A stretch of 64,000 nt of DNA from Cohnella sp. OV330 (GCF_900112065.1 NZ_FOKE01000002.1:62001-126000), one strand, 5' to 3'; positions 35,060 to 43,863 are shown, counted from the stretch's first letter. Made by a program: numbers and translations. The notes: generated by a model from the sequence alone, not told the origin.

Positions 35060-36064
35060 TTAAATCGCGATCTTCCTGCTTCTACGGAAGCTTATGCGAA
35101 GCATGCGCAGCTTCTCGTACTGTCGCTCGGTCTCGGCATATTCCGTGCCCGCCGCGCCCCCGTACACCCGCTGCTGCAGCGGCTTAAGGAAACGGTCGCC
35201 CAACTCGTCCATGGCGCCCAAGGCGACCTCCTTCTCCTGCTCCGGCACGGCGGCCAGCTCCTGATCGATCAGCGGCAGCACGTCGTAGCCTTCCTCGTCG
35301 AGCTGCTCGATCCTCGCGATCAGCTCCCTGCGCGCGCACTGCATCCGTTCGGCGAGCTCCGCGAGCGAGCTCCCCTCCCGAATGCCCGCCAGCAGCTTGC
35401 GCTTCTCCTGAATGAGCGACAAGCTCTTGCCGTAGCGGTCCTCCCGCTGGGCGAACATCCAGGCCGCGTACCGCTCGGAGGTCACCGCCGCGGATACCCA
35501 GTCCAGCGGGAACGCATGGCTCCGCTCCGTCTTGGCCAGCATCGCGACCAGCTCCGCGCCGTACCGCTCGGCCTTGAGCTTGCCGAAGCCGGGCACCTGT
35601 TGCAGCTCCGCTTGGCTGTGCGGCAGGAATACCGCCAATCCGTGAAGCTCCCGGTTGGTCGCGATCATATACGCCGGGCGCTTCTCTTCGGCCGCCTTCG
35701 TCCGTCGCCATACGCGAAGCGATTCGACGACCTCGTCCGAAGCCGGCTGTCCGTCCGCATAGCACTGGAGCAGCGTCTGCAGCTGCGGCTTGCGCTCCCA
35801 GAAGGGCGTATCCTCGAGCATGCCGTCCAGCATCGGACGGTACCCTTCCTTCATCCTTCCGGCGACGCCATGACGGAACGACGACAGCAGCTCCTCCCAG
35901 CTCGTGCCCTCGTACCAGATCGTCCGCTCCGCATCTCCGCCTTCGGCCGTCTCCTGCCAGCCTGCGGTCCAATTGCCTTGCTCCTCCCCGATGAACACTT
36001 GTCCTTCGCGCCCCGCCGGGTAACCGCTGTCTTGCTCAAGCCGATTCAAAAACACGATCTTCAT
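35060..36064 (-). CDS. HRDC-domain protein with C-terminal helix-turn-helix region
   Basis: 334 residues. After an N-terminal alpha/beta region (about 1-110), an HRDC nucleic-acid-binding domain is visible (VVESLRVWRRTKAAEEKRPA, YMIATNRELHGLAVFLP, ELQQVPGFGKLKAERYGAEL), about residues 113-185. A C-terminal helical region resembling the RQC/YpbB-type tail follows (LAGIREGSSLAELAERMQCA). There is no helicase motor, so it is a stand-alone accessory protein, perhaps for DNA repair or RNA processing. The ATG at 36064 has AAGGAGGAC. The leader carries a terminator-like hairpin. Confidence 0.8.
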   Translation of the reverse strand: MKIVFLNRLEQDSGYPAGREGQVFIGEEQGNWTAGWQETAEGGDAERTIWYEGTSWEELLSSFRHGVAGRMKEGYRPMLDGMLEDTPFWERKPQLQTLLQCYADGQPASDEVVESLRVWRRTKAAEEKRPAYMIATNRELHGLAVFLPHSQAELQQVPGFGKLKAERYGAELVAMLAKTERSHAFPLDWVSAAVTSERYAAWMFAQREDRYGKSLSLIQEKRKLLAGIREGSSLAELAERMQCARRELIARIEQLDEEGYDVLPLIDQELAAVPEQEKEVALGAMDELGDRFLKPLQQRVYGGAAGTEYAETERQYEKLRMLRISFRRSRKIAI

Positions 36065-36141
36065 AGCCTTTGTCCTCCTTGTATGGGTCCGGCGTCGGCC
36101 GGCACTGGGATAACAAGTCGTCCAAGGGAGAAAAAGGGCGA

Positions 36142-36186
36142 CAAAAAAGAAAGCACCTCGTCCCGCGCTTGGCGATAGAGGTGCTT
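36142..36186 (-). terminator. Terminator-like hairpin in the HRDC gene leader (candidate attenuator)
   Basis: On the minus strand, GAAGCACCTC pairs with GAGGTGCTTTC around an 18-base loop and is followed by TTTTTT. No minus-strand gene lies upstream to be terminated. A promoter-like pair, TTGTCA (36242-36237) and TACGCT (36219-36214) with 17-base spacing, lies just before it, so transcripts for the HRDC gene would have to pass this terminator about 80 bases before its ATG. Confidence 0.55.
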
Positions 36187-36346
36187 CCTCGTCCGTTCGA
36201 CCTGTTCTGCTACAGCGTATCAAAAACAGGCCGTTTTGACAAGAGGCTCCAGGCGACGATATTCACAGGATCGACTTTTGCCGGGTCAGAACCGTTATGT
36301 TAAGGTAAACTCAACATCTTGCCCACATGGCCGCGAAGGAGAGCCG

Positions 36347-37459
36347 ATGTCGATGCAAAGTACGACTTCAGCCGAAATTGGCGTACAATCGATTCAATCC
36401 GAAGCCGAGCTTTTTCTGGCGCGTTTTGCGGAGGAAACCGGAATGGAGGAAATCGCTGCCAGACGTCGTGAAGTACTTGCCGAGATTACGGCGACGGGCA
36501 CATATAGCCATACCCGCGAAGAGCTGATTCACGGCGCTAAAATGGCTTGGCGCAATGCCAACCGCTGCATCGGGCGATTGTTCTGGAACCGGATGCATGT
36601 GTTCGACGAACGCGGTGCTGCCAGCGAGCAAGAGGTGTTCGACGCACTGCTGCGGCATCTCGCGTTCGCTACCAACGGCGGGGAGATCCGGCCTGCGATC
36701 ACGATTCTGCCGCAGGCCGGAGAGGGCCGCGAATCGTTTCGGATTTGGAATCACCAGCTGTTGCGGTACGCAGGCTACGAGAGTACGGCAGGCATTGTGG
36801 GCGACCCCGCTTCGGTCGGGTTTACCCGGATCTGCGAACGGCTCGGCTGGCGCGGCGAAGGTACGCCGTTCGATCTGCTGCCGCTCGCCGTCCAGCATGG
36901 CGGCAAGCCGCCGCGCTTGTTCGAAATTCCGCGTACGCACGCGCTGGAGGTTCCTCTCAGCCATCCGGACCGGGATGTGTTCGCCGGCTTTTCTGCCAAA
37001 TGGTACGCCGTTCCCGTCATTTCCGACATGCTGCTCGAGATCGGGGGCATCCGGTACCCTGCGGCACCTTTTAACGGCTGGTATATGGGCACGGAGATCG
37101 GCTCGCGCAACCTTGGCGACGAGGCCAGGTACAATTTGCTGCCCCGTGTTGCGGTCAATCTTGGTCTGGATACGTCTTCGAATGCGACGCTCTGGAAGGA
37201 TCGGGCGCTGGTCGAACTTAATGCCGCGGTGCTTCACTCCTACCGCCTTGCCGGCGTGACGATCGTCGATCATCATACGGCCGCGCAGCAGTTCAGCATT
37301 TTCGAGCGCAATGAAGAAAAAGCCGGCAGAGACGTCACCGGCCGTTGGTCCTGGCTGATTCCGCCAATGTCCCCTTCCGCTACGTCCGTGTTCCACAAGA
37401 GCTATGAAGATCGCATCGTCAGCCCGCAATTCATTCATCAAAATCCGCCTTACGCATAA
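36347..37459 (+). CDS. nos: Bacterial nitric oxide synthase, oxygenase domain
   Basis: 370-residue haem enzyme that oxidises arginine to citrulline and nitric oxide. The haem-ligating Cys74 lies in MAWRNANRCIGRLFWNRM. Substrate-site sequences include FNGWYMGTEIG, and the pterin and dimer region includes DHHTAAQQF and GRWSWLIPPMSPS. As in Bacillus, no reductase domain is attached; electrons come from an unlinked flavodoxin or reductase. The ATG at 36347 follows AAGGAGAG; the frame runs further 5' without support. It sits just upstream of a DUF3055 gene on the same strand, a plausible two-gene transcript. Confidence 0.95.
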   Translation: MSMQSTTSAEIGVQSIQSEAELFLARFAEETGMEEIAARRREVLAEITATGTYSHTREELIHGAKMAWRNANRCIGRLFWNRMHVFDERGAASEQEVFDALLRHLAFATNGGEIRPAITILPQAGEGRESFRIWNHQLLRYAGYESTAGIVGDPASVGFTRICERLGWRGEGTPFDLLPLAVQHGGKPPRLFEIPRTHALEVPLSHPDRDVFAGFSAKWYAVPVISDMLLEIGGIRYPAAPFNGWYMGTEIGSRNLGDEARYNLLPRVAVNLGLDTSSNATLWKDRALVELNAAVLHSYRLAGVTIVDHHTAAQQFSIFERNEEKAGRDVTGRWSWLIPPMSPSATSVFHKSYEDRIVSPQFIHQNPPYA

Positions 37460-37480
37460 AAAGTGAAGGGAGTTTTCCGT

Positions 37481-37777
37481 ATGGAATTGACAGACTTCGA
37501 TTTTCTTTCGGACAGTACCGAGCAAACGTCCACGCGGTTCGTGACCTTTGTATCTCCGGGATTGAACCGCTTCGACTTGGCGATCGTGACGACAAACCGG
37601 TTTTATGGCAAAAAGCTTGTCGTCGACATGCAGTCCGGCCGAAGCGGCGTGCTCGCTTACGACGATCTCGAGGAAGAAGGCGTCATCGGGTCCGTCTTCC
37701 GCTTAGAGGAAGAAGCAGCAGCCGAGCTGTCCCAGTTCTTGGCGCTCGTCCTGGGCGAGGTTCATTTTACGGACTGA
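37481..37777 (+). CDS. DUF3055 family protein
   Basis: 98 residues, cytosolic, no membrane segment. Recognised as DUF3055 from TRFVTFVSPGLNRFDLAIVT, NRFYGKKLVVDMQSGR and LAYDDLEEEG, followed by a C-terminal helix. Function unknown. The ATG at 37481 follows AAGGGAG; a GTG at 37463 overlaps that site and is rejected. It starts about 20 bases after nos. Confidence 0.8.
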   Translation: MELTDFDFLSDSTEQTSTRFVTFVSPGLNRFDLAIVTTNRFYGKKLVVDMQSGRSGVLAYDDLEEEGVIGSVFRLEEEAAAELSQFLALVLGEVHFTD

Positions 37778-37823
37778 CCGTGCGGTACAATTCTCATGCA
37801 TGAACTGCCCATCCGGAACGCAC

Positions 37824-37856
37824 AATAAGCCCATCCTTATTAAAGGAGGGCTTATT
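37824..37856 (+). promoter_or_regulatory. Hairpin presenting or hiding the ribosome site of the next gene
   Basis: AATAAGCCC (37824-37832) and GGGCTTATT (37848-37856) form a perfect 9-base stem. The 15-base loop ends in AAAGGA, so the ribosome site AAAGGAGGG straddles loop and 3' arm. The following ATG is at 37859. It could be a weak terminator for the upstream genes or a translational switch. Confidence 0.45.
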
Positions 37857-37858
37857 CC

Positions 37859-38122
37859 ATGTCCCGCTTCCTCTCTGAAGACCGTCGGACCACGACAGAT
37901 CTGAGCACCGTGGAGTCTGCCCGCAACGATTTATTTTTGGAAGAATTCCCGGAAGGACCTTACGGAGCCGCTCTCGTCACGAATCTGAAGCTGGGCCGTT
38001 CAAAACCTTGGCGCATCGACCAGGATACGCATGCCGGCTACGAAAATATCGAGCTTCACGAGGACCTGCCCCGCGTTTACCCTGGAGAAGACCCGCTGGG
38101 CGACACTGACGAAGACCGTTAA
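37859..38122 (+). CDS. Small acidic protein of unknown function
   Basis: 87 residues, soluble, acidic C-terminus (YPGEDPLGDTDEDR). Centre: EEFPEGPYGAALVTNLKLGR, then SKPWRIDQDTHAGYENIELH. I believe similar small proteins occur across Bacillales but I do not recall a function. The ATG has AAAGGAGG at about 10 bases. There are no membrane, signal or metal-binding motifs. The ribosome site is within a hairpin. Confidence 0.65.
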   Translation: MSRFLSEDRRTTTDLSTVESARNDLFLEEFPEGPYGAALVTNLKLGRSKPWRIDQDTHAGYENIELHEDLPRVYPGEDPLGDTDEDR

Positions 38123-38236
38123 TGTAAAAAAGAACGGTGAGAATGGGAATCCCCCGAAACTGTGCCGCCGTGGGCACCGCGACAATTTTGTATGCGGTGG
38201 ACTTTGCGCCGACATGAGAAAGCGGTGGAATAAAAC

Positions 38237-38263
38237 AAAAATCGCCGGAGCCTTCCCGGCGAT
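38237..38263 (-). terminator. Terminator of the 5'-3' exonuclease gene
   Basis: On the minus strand ATCGCCGG and CCGGCGAT form an 8-base stem with a 7-base loop, followed by TTTTTG. It lies just past the gene's stop. Confidence 0.85.
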
Positions 38264-38274
38264 TCGTACTTCCC

Positions 38275-39261
38275 TTATATGAGCTTGGCGTCCGCGTCGG
38301 CAAACGTTAGCTCGCCCTGCAGAACCTCCGGCTCCGCAAAAGGATCTTCCGCCGCCGCAGCAGCTTCGGCTCGGCCCAGCAATTCAGCGGCGCCCAGCAG
38401 CTTGTACAAGCCGCCGAACTCCAGCTCCGCGAACTTGCGCGCCGCCGCCTCTTGCCTGATTTCCAGCACGCACTCATTCAGCGTACAGGAGATCGGCGCG
38501 TCCAGGCGGATCTTCGCCAGCTCGCGCGACAGGTGCAGCAGCTCCAGGTTCGCCTCGATCTTGGCGCGCACGCCCTTGGCCAGCTTATCGAGGTTTTCCA
38601 GCACGCCTTCGACGGACCGGTACTCGAGCAGCAGCTTGTGCGCCGTCTTCTCCCCGATGCCAGGCACGCCCGGGTAGTTATCGCTCGTATCCCCCATGAA
38701 CGCCTTCAGATCGACGACCTGCTCGGGCATCAGCTGCCTCTCGCTCATCAGCGTATCGAGATCGTATACCGCATAATTCAGCTTGCCTTTTTTCATGATG
38801 ACGACCTTCACCCGGTCCGAGACGAGCTGCAGCAGGTCATGGTCGCCGGTGAGCACGTACACCTCGGCGTCCGCGCTGAGCGCCGAAGCGAGCGTGCCGA
38901 TGCAGTCGTCCGCCTCGAAGCCGCGCATGCCTACGTTCAGCACGCCCATCTCCGCGACGACTTCCTTGACCAGATCGAACTGCGGGATGAGCTCTAGCGG
39001 CGGCTCCGGCCTGTTGCCCTTATATGCGCCGAACTGCTCGGTCCGGAACGTGGAGCTCCCCATGTCCCAGCAGCACACGACGTGCGTCGGACGGAAGGTC
39101 TTGATCGCGTCGAAAAAATATTGAATGAAGCCGTGGACCGCGTTGGTCGGCAGGCCCGCCTTCGTCTTGCGGATGTATCCGGTATAGGAGGTCGCGAAGT
39201 AGGCCCTGAATAAAATTGCCATGCCGTCGACCAGCAGCACTCGTTGATGGTTGCCGTTCAT
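38275..39261 (-). CDS. ypcP: 5'-3' exonuclease (YpcP/FEN-like)
   Basis: 328-residue FEN-family nuclease related to the PolI 5'-nuclease domain. Metal-binding acidic clusters are seen in VLLVDGMAILFRAY, GFEADDCIGTLA, VYVLTGDHDLLQLV and FMGDTSDNYPGVPGIGEKTA, the last including the helix-hairpin-helix DNA clamp. The C-terminus has a variable Ala/Glu tail. It is likely an RNA-primer or flap nuclease in replication and repair, as for B. subtilis YpcP. It is monocistronic with its own terminator. Confidence 0.92.
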   Translation of the reverse strand: MNGNHQRVLLVDGMAILFRAYFATSYTGYIRKTKAGLPTNAVHGFIQYFFDAIKTFRPTHVVCCWDMGSSTFRTEQFGAYKGNRPEPPLELIPQFDLVKEVVAEMGVLNVGMRGFEADDCIGTLASALSADAEVYVLTGDHDLLQLVSDRVKVVIMKKGKLNYAVYDLDTLMSERQLMPEQVVDLKAFMGDTSDNYPGVPGIGEKTAHKLLLEYRSVEGVLENLDKLAKGVRAKIEANLELLHLSRELAKIRLDAPISCTLNECVLEIRQEAAARKFAELEFGGLYKLLGAAELLGRAEAAAAAEDPFAEPEVLQGELTFADADAKLI

Positions 39262-39356
39262 CGATCTCTCACCCTCGCGCGTTAGACTATCAACCTATTA
39301 TAGCATACCGCGCGTATTGATCCCGGCGCCTTATTTATCCAGCGGCCGGATTCGGA

Positions 39357-40553
39357 TCAGCGCGCGTCGGACGGGGCATGCTCCCGCAAAAACCGCCCGA
39401 TGCGCGCCGCCGCCTCGCGCAGCCGCTCCTCCGGCTCGACAAGCGCGAAGCGCACATAGCCTTCGCCGAGCGCGCCGAACGCGTTGCCTGGAATGACCGC
39501 CACGCCGACATGTTCCAGCATCGCCCTGGCCAGCGCGCGCGAGCTCCAGCCGGCAGGCACGGGCGCCCAGGCGAACATCGATCCGCGCGGCGCGGGAATC
39601 GCCCAGCCCGCCTCGGCCATCGCCGCGATGAAGGCGTCCCTGCGGCACTCGTACTCGGGCGCGACGGGATCCGGCCACGTCAGGTCCAGCTCGAGCGCTT
39701 CGACCGCCGCTTCCTGCACGGCGAGGAACACGCCGAAGTCGATATTGTTCTTCAGCGCGCGAAGGCTGTCCAGCACCTCGGGATTGCCGACCGCGAAGCC
39801 GATGCGCGCGCCGGCCAGATGGAACGACTTGGACAGCGAGTGAAACTCGATCGCGATCTCCTTGGCCTCGGGCACCTCCAGCACGCTCGGCGGCTTGAAG
39901 CCGTCGTAGGCCATCTCGCTGTAGGCGTTGTCGTGCACGAGCAGAACGCCTCGGCGCTTCGCGACGGCGACCGCTTCCTCGAAGAACGACAAGTCCGCGA
40001 CCGCGGCCGTCGGATTGCTCGGATAGCTGAGCAGCATGAACTTGACCTTGTCCCAGACGCCTTCCGGGACGGCGTCGAAATCGGGCAGGTAGTCGCGCTC
40101 AGCCGTCAGCGGCAGCGGCACGGTCTCCACGCCGGCTACCGCCAAGCCGGCTTGGTAGACGGGGTATCCCGGGTCGGGCAGCATCGCCGCATCCCCGGGA
40201 TTCGTCACGGCCAGCGCCAGATGGGCCAGACCGTCCTGCGTCCCCATGAGCGAGAGGACCTCCCGCTCGGGGTCGAGCGCGACGCCGAACCGGCGCTTGA
40301 ACCATTCCGCGACTTTCGATCGAAAAGCGGGACTGCCGTCCGTGCCGGGATAGCGGTAAAGCTCAGGCCGCAGGCTGGCCTCTGCCAGCCGCTCGCGAAT
40401 ACTCATGGCGGGCGGCCTATCGGGACTGCCGATATCGAGCTGAATGACGTCCAGGCCCGCCGATCGGGCCGCCGCCTTCCAACCCGCCACCTCCGAAAAT
40501 ATAGCCGAACCCAGACGGTCCAGCCGATCCGATCTCCAAGCTTGCCGATTCAT
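39357..40553 (-). CDS. PLP-dependent aminotransferase (class I/II, DapL-like)
   Basis: 398-residue fold-type I aminotransferase. YRYPGTDGSPAFRSKVAEWF is the substrate-entry region, GTQDGLAHLALAV follows, MLLSYPSNPTAAV positions the PLP ring, and the PLP Lys lies in FHSLSKSFHLAGARIGFAVG. The C-terminus has GSMFAWAPVP and YVRFALVEPEERL. The pattern resembles LL-diaminopimelate and related aminotransferases, but substrate cannot be fixed. Overlap-free, 41 bases after the site-2 protease gene, probably in the same transcript. Confidence 0.88.
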   Translation of the reverse strand: MNRQAWRSDRLDRLGSAIFSEVAGWKAAARSAGLDVIQLDIGSPDRPPAMSIRERLAEASLRPELYRYPGTDGSPAFRSKVAEWFKRRFGVALDPEREVLSLMGTQDGLAHLALAVTNPGDAAMLPDPGYPVYQAGLAVAGVETVPLPLTAERDYLPDFDAVPEGVWDKVKFMLLSYPSNPTAAVADLSFFEEAVAVAKRRGVLLVHDNAYSEMAYDGFKPPSVLEVPEAKEIAIEFHSLSKSFHLAGARIGFAVGNPEVLDSLRALKNNIDFGVFLAVQEAAVEALELDLTWPDPVAPEYECRRDAFIAAMAEAGWAIPAPRGSMFAWAPVPAGWSSRALARAMLEHVGVAVIPGNAFGALGEGYVRFALVEPEERLREAAARIGRFLREHAPSDAR

Positions 40554-40594
40554 CGTTTACAGCTTCCTTCCCATGCGCGCACGACCCGGCCGCG

Positions 40595-41851
40595 CTATTG
40601 TGCCGGGTTCGTCCAGCCTGCTTCTTGAATGACCCACATCATATACACCAATATCATAATAAGCCCGACGTACAAGCTGCCGATCCGCCATCTGTCGCGG
40701 CTCTTCACTTCGTAATAATTGTCCGGCTCGTACACGTTGCCTTCGACCCGCACCTTCAAGGTCAAGTTCTGCTCGCCGTCCGGCCCTTCCAGCTGATGGG
40801 CATAGACGCGCCGGACGAGGATCGCCTGGTCGATCGGCAGCTCTCCCTTGAACGATAGCGCCTCCCATTCGAACTCGACCACGTGCTGGCCGTCCAGCTT
40901 GCAGTAGGCCGTATAAGGCAGCTCGCGCAAATGGCTGGAGCCGCGGTAATACCAATCCGGCAGGGCGGGGTCCGCCTTGGCTTGATAGACGCCTTCGGCG
41001 ATGTGAACCGGCCCTTCGCCCTTCTTCGCCTTGAACTGCCGGTATGTCGAGAACAGGAACCAGACCCAGATCAGGATGAAAATAACGCTGTGCGTGTACC
41101 AGATGACGAACGGACCGATCACGACGCCCGCGAGCCAGATCCAACGGTTTACCGCAGACGCAATCCTGCCGCCGTCGAGCGGACGGATCGGCACTAAGTT
41201 AAACAAGTTTAGAAAGAAGCCGACATACGCCAGCATATGCCATACGCCGCTGTCCGTATAGACGCCGATGCCGTAGCAGACGAAAGCAGCGGCCGCCCCC
41301 AGATACGGCCCTCCGAGCGCGATATCCGCCTCGGTCGCCGCGTCCTTCGGATTGCGCTTCATCATGATTGCGGCACCGAGGAAAGGAATGAATAACGGCG
41401 CCGTCACCGGCAATCCTTTTCGCTTCGCGACCCACACATGCCCCATCTCGTGAACGAAGATGAGCGCCACGAGCCCGATCGCGAACGACCAAGGATAAAT
41501 AATGGCGTACGCGCCTACCGTGATCGCCATCGAGATCAGCGGCTTGCCGAACTTCAGGAACAGCAGAAGCGCGGCCTTGCCCTTGCCCAGCAAAAAAGCG
41601 AGCACGGCGCCGAACGCCCAGGAGCCGCCGTTCCCTTTGCGCTTGCCGCCTTCATCGTCGGGCGGCCTTTGTTCTTCGTCGCCATGCGAAGGCGGCACGG
41701 GCGGCGCATTCGGGTCGATCGGCTTCGGCGTCGGCAGCTCCGAGCCCGGCTGCATGCCCGGATCCCTCAGCCCTTCCGTCCCGCTGCCAGTCGGCTTCGT
41801 ATCGTCGTCGTGCGTTCCTTCCGGCTCCCGGCCGTCATTCGGCATAGGCAC
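40595..41851 (-). CDS. Site-2 protease family (M50) membrane protein
   Basis: 418 residues. A Pro/Gly-rich acidic N-terminus (1-85) is followed by several hydrophobic helices. The zinc motif HEMGH is in FVHEMGHVWVAKRKGLP (about 132-136), and the second metal ligand Asp is in LVPIRPLDGGRI (about 222). The C-terminal domain is hydrophilic, with a last membrane helix ending YMMWVIQEAGWTN. It is a rhomboid-unrelated intramembrane metalloprotease, substrate unknown. GTG at 41851 follows GAGGAGG; its start overlaps the preceding gene's 3' end by 17 bases. Confidence 0.87.
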   Translation of the reverse strand: MPMPNDGREPEGTHDDDTKPTGSGTEGLRDPGMQPGSELPTPKPIDPNAPPVPPSHGDEEQRPPDDEGGKRKGNGGSWAFGAVLAFLLGKGKAALLLFLKFGKPLISMAITVGAYAIIYPWSFAIGLVALIFVHEMGHVWVAKRKGLPVTAPLFIPFLGAAIMMKRNPKDAATEADIALGGPYLGAAAAFVCYGIGVYTDSGVWHMLAYVGFFLNLFNLVPIRPLDGGRIASAVNRWIWLAGVVIGPFVIWYTHSVIFILIWVWFLFSTYRQFKAKKGEGPVHIAEGVYQAKADPALPDWYYRGSSHLRELPYTAYCKLDGQHVVEFEWEALSFKGELPIDQAILVRRVYAHQLEGPDGEQNLTLKVRVEGNVYEPDNYYEVKSRDRWRIGSLYVGLIMILVYMMWVIQEAGWTNPAQ

Positions 41852-42200
41852 GCTTCAGCTCCTCCTCGCGGTAACCGACGGTCGCCTTGTGCCCGTCGGA
41901 GACGACCGGGCGCTTGATGAGCATGCCGTTGCCGGCGAGCAGCTCCAGCTTCTCGTCGTCGGACAGTTGCGCCATTCGATCCTTCAGACCCATCGAGCGA
42001 TATGCGTCGCCCGCGATATTGAACCACTTGCCGATCGGCAGTCCGCTGTCCGCGACCAGCTTGCGAAGCTCCTTCACGGAAGGCGGGGATTCCTTGATAT
42101 GAATCAATTCGAGCTCATGTCCCTCTGCCTGCAGCGTCTTGATCGCCTTGCGGCAGGTATCGCAGGACGGGTATTGGTATACGGTCAACTTTTTAGGCAT
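41835..42200 (-). CDS. ArsC/Spx-family protein (YusI-like)
   Basis: 121 residues with a thioredoxin-like fold. The CDTCRKA motif (Cys13 and Cys16, a CxxC) stands at the end of the first strand, and IGKWFNIAGDAYRSMGLKDR, then LIKRPVV is the Spx/ArsC signature. Spx itself has the same CxxC, but the RPI/RPVV loop and length fit stand-alone ArsC-like proteins; whether it reduces arsenate is unproven. GGAGGAT precedes the ATG. It lies between the pseudouridine synthase and site-2 protease genes. Confidence 0.85.
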   Translation of the reverse strand: MPKKLTVYQYPSCDTCRKAIKTLQAEGHELELIHIKESPPSVKELRKLVADSGLPIGKWFNIAGDAYRSMGLKDRMAQLSDDEKLELLAGNGMLIKRPVVSDGHKATVGYREEELKRAYAE

Positions 42201-42233
42201 CGCTGCGTATCCTCCAGATTCGATAGATGCATC

Positions 42234-43214
42234 TCATTGGACGTCCAGGCGCGGCGGAAGCTCGCGCAGGACGCGCTCCAGCTCGCGCAGATCCGCGGGG
42301 AGCGGCGCTTCGAGCTTCGTCTCCGCGCCGGTCACCGGATGGCGGAACGCGAGCTGAGCCGCATGCAGCGCTTGCCTGCCGATCGCGCCGGAGAGCGCGT
42401 CGGCGAGCGGCGTGCGCATCCATGCCGGATCGGCGTAGTAGGCGTCTCCGACAAGCGGGCATCCGATCGCGCCCATATGCACGCGGATCTGGTGCGTCCG
42501 CCCCGTGCCGAGCCGAATGTCCAGCGCGCTAGCGCCGCAGGGGTACGCCTCGGACAACGAATAATACGTAAGCGAAGGCTGACCGTCTTCCCGGACGGCC
42601 CGCCTGTGCGGGTCTTCGGGCACGCGGCCGATCGGCGCGTTCACTTCGCCCTCGTCCGCGGGCGGGCGTCCATAGGCGTATGCGCGGTACAACTTGAGCA
42701 CCGTGCCGGCCGACATCTGGGCGGACAGCTGCTGCTGCGCGTATGGGTGCTTGGCAACGATCACGAGGCCGGACGTGTCCTCGTCCAGCCGGTTGACCGG
42801 ACGGAACCGGCAGCGCTCGCCGCGCTCCCGCCAGTAATGCACGACGCCGTTCGCGAGCGTGTTCGCGTAGTGTCCGGTCGTCGGGTGGACGATGACGCCG
42901 GCAGGCTTGTTCAGCACGAGCAGGTCGTCGTCCTCGTGCACGATGTCGAGCGCCATCGGCTGCGGCAGGATATCCTCCGAGGATTCCTCCGCCATGCGCA
43001 GCGCCACGATATCGCCCGCCGATAAAATAAAGCTGGAAAACACCGCGTTCCCGTTGACCGTCACGCCTTCCTCCGAAGCCTTCAGCTTCGTCCACAGCCG
43101 CCGCGAAATGCCGATGCGATTGCGCAGCACGTCGCGCAGCATGCGGCCCTCGTCCCGCTCGTCCGCGACGTGGACAAGCGGTTTGTAATAGCCTTCCGTT
43201 CGTTCCCATTCCAT
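42234..43214 (-). CDS. RluA-family pseudouridine synthase
   Basis: 326 residues. An N-terminal S4-like RNA-binding part (LRDVLRNRIGISRRLWTKLK) precedes a catalytic core. The catalytic Asp lies in PVNRLDEDTSGLVIVAKHP, and LGTGRTHQIRVHMGAIGCPL follows. It should isomerise uridines in rRNA or tRNA. The ATG at 43214 is chosen from AGGAGC upstream and alignment of the S4 part; the frame is open further 5'. It follows the cobalamin adenosyltransferase gene by 5 bases. Confidence 0.9.
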   Translation of the reverse strand: MEWERTEGYYKPLVHVADERDEGRMLRDVLRNRIGISRRLWTKLKASEEGVTVNGNAVFSSFILSAGDIVALRMAEESSEDILPQPMALDIVHEDDDLLVLNKPAGVIVHPTTGHYANTLANGVVHYWRERGERCRFRPVNRLDEDTSGLVIVAKHPYAQQQLSAQMSAGTVLKLYRAYAYGRPPADEGEVNAPIGRVPEDPHRRAVREDGQPSLTYYSLSEAYPCGASALDIRLGTGRTHQIRVHMGAIGCPLVGDAYYADPAWMRTPLADALSGAIGRQALHAAQLAFRHPVTGAETKLEAPLPADLRELERVLRELPPRLDVQ

Positions 43215-43219
43215 CGATG

Positions 43220-43846
43220 CTATAGCTCCTTGCCGATGCGGCGGAATACCGCCGCTCCCCTCTCGTATTCGACGTCCCGCACGTCCGCCTTGGCATTGGC
43301 GGCGCGCGCCGCCGCAAAAAAATAGTCCGACAGCCGGTTGAGATACTTCCCGACTTCGGGCGGGCAGGACCTGCCCGTGGCCGCCAAAGTCACGACCGCG
43401 CGCTCCGCCCGGCGGCATACGGTGCGGCAGACGTGGAGCGCCGCGGCCGTCGCCGTCCCCCCGGGCAGAATGAACCTCGCGATCGGCGGATTGCCCGCCT
43501 CGTGGCGGTCGATCCAAGCTTCGAGCCGCTCCGCCAGCTCGGACTTCACCTTCAGCTGCGCCGGCTCCGGCGCCGCGTAGGAAAGATCCGAGCCGCAGTC
43601 GAAAAGCTCATGCTGGATGACGGTCAGCTCCTCGAGCAGCCGGGCTTCGAACCCGCGGAGTCCTTCCGTCGCCTCGGTTGAAACACCCGCTTCCCTTCCC
43701 GCCCTCGCGGTCGCCGCGGCTTGGCCGACGAACGCGTTCAGCTCGTCGATCGTCCCGAACGCCTCCACGCGCTCGTCGTCCTTGTTCACTTTGCCGCCGA
43801 TGACCGAGGTCGTGCCTTTGTCGCCGGTTCTCGTATACAGCTTCAT
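43220..43846 (-). CDS. ATP:cob(I)alamin adenosyltransferase (PduO type)
   Basis: 208-residue enzyme that makes adenosylcobalamin by transferring adenosyl to cob(I)alamin. N-terminal MKLYTRTGDKGTTSVIGG is the ATP-binding signature; FGTIDELNAFVG and FILPGGTATAAALHVCRTVC, then RRAERAVV follow in the usual order. ATG at 43846 follows GGGAGGAC; upstream open frame is not supported. It lies 17 bases downstream of cobU, so the two cobalamin genes are co-expressed. Confidence 0.93.
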   Translation of the reverse strand: MKLYTRTGDKGTTSVIGGKVNKDDERVEAFGTIDELNAFVGQAAATARAGREAGVSTEATEGLRGFEARLLEELTVIQHELFDCGSDLSYAAPEPAQLKVKSELAERLEAWIDRHEAGNPPIARFILPGGTATAAALHVCRTVCRRAERAVVTLAATGRSCPPEVGKYLNRLSDYFFAAARAANAKADVRDVEYERGAAVFRRIGKEL

Positions 43847-43863
43847 CGCCCAGTCCTCCCGAG

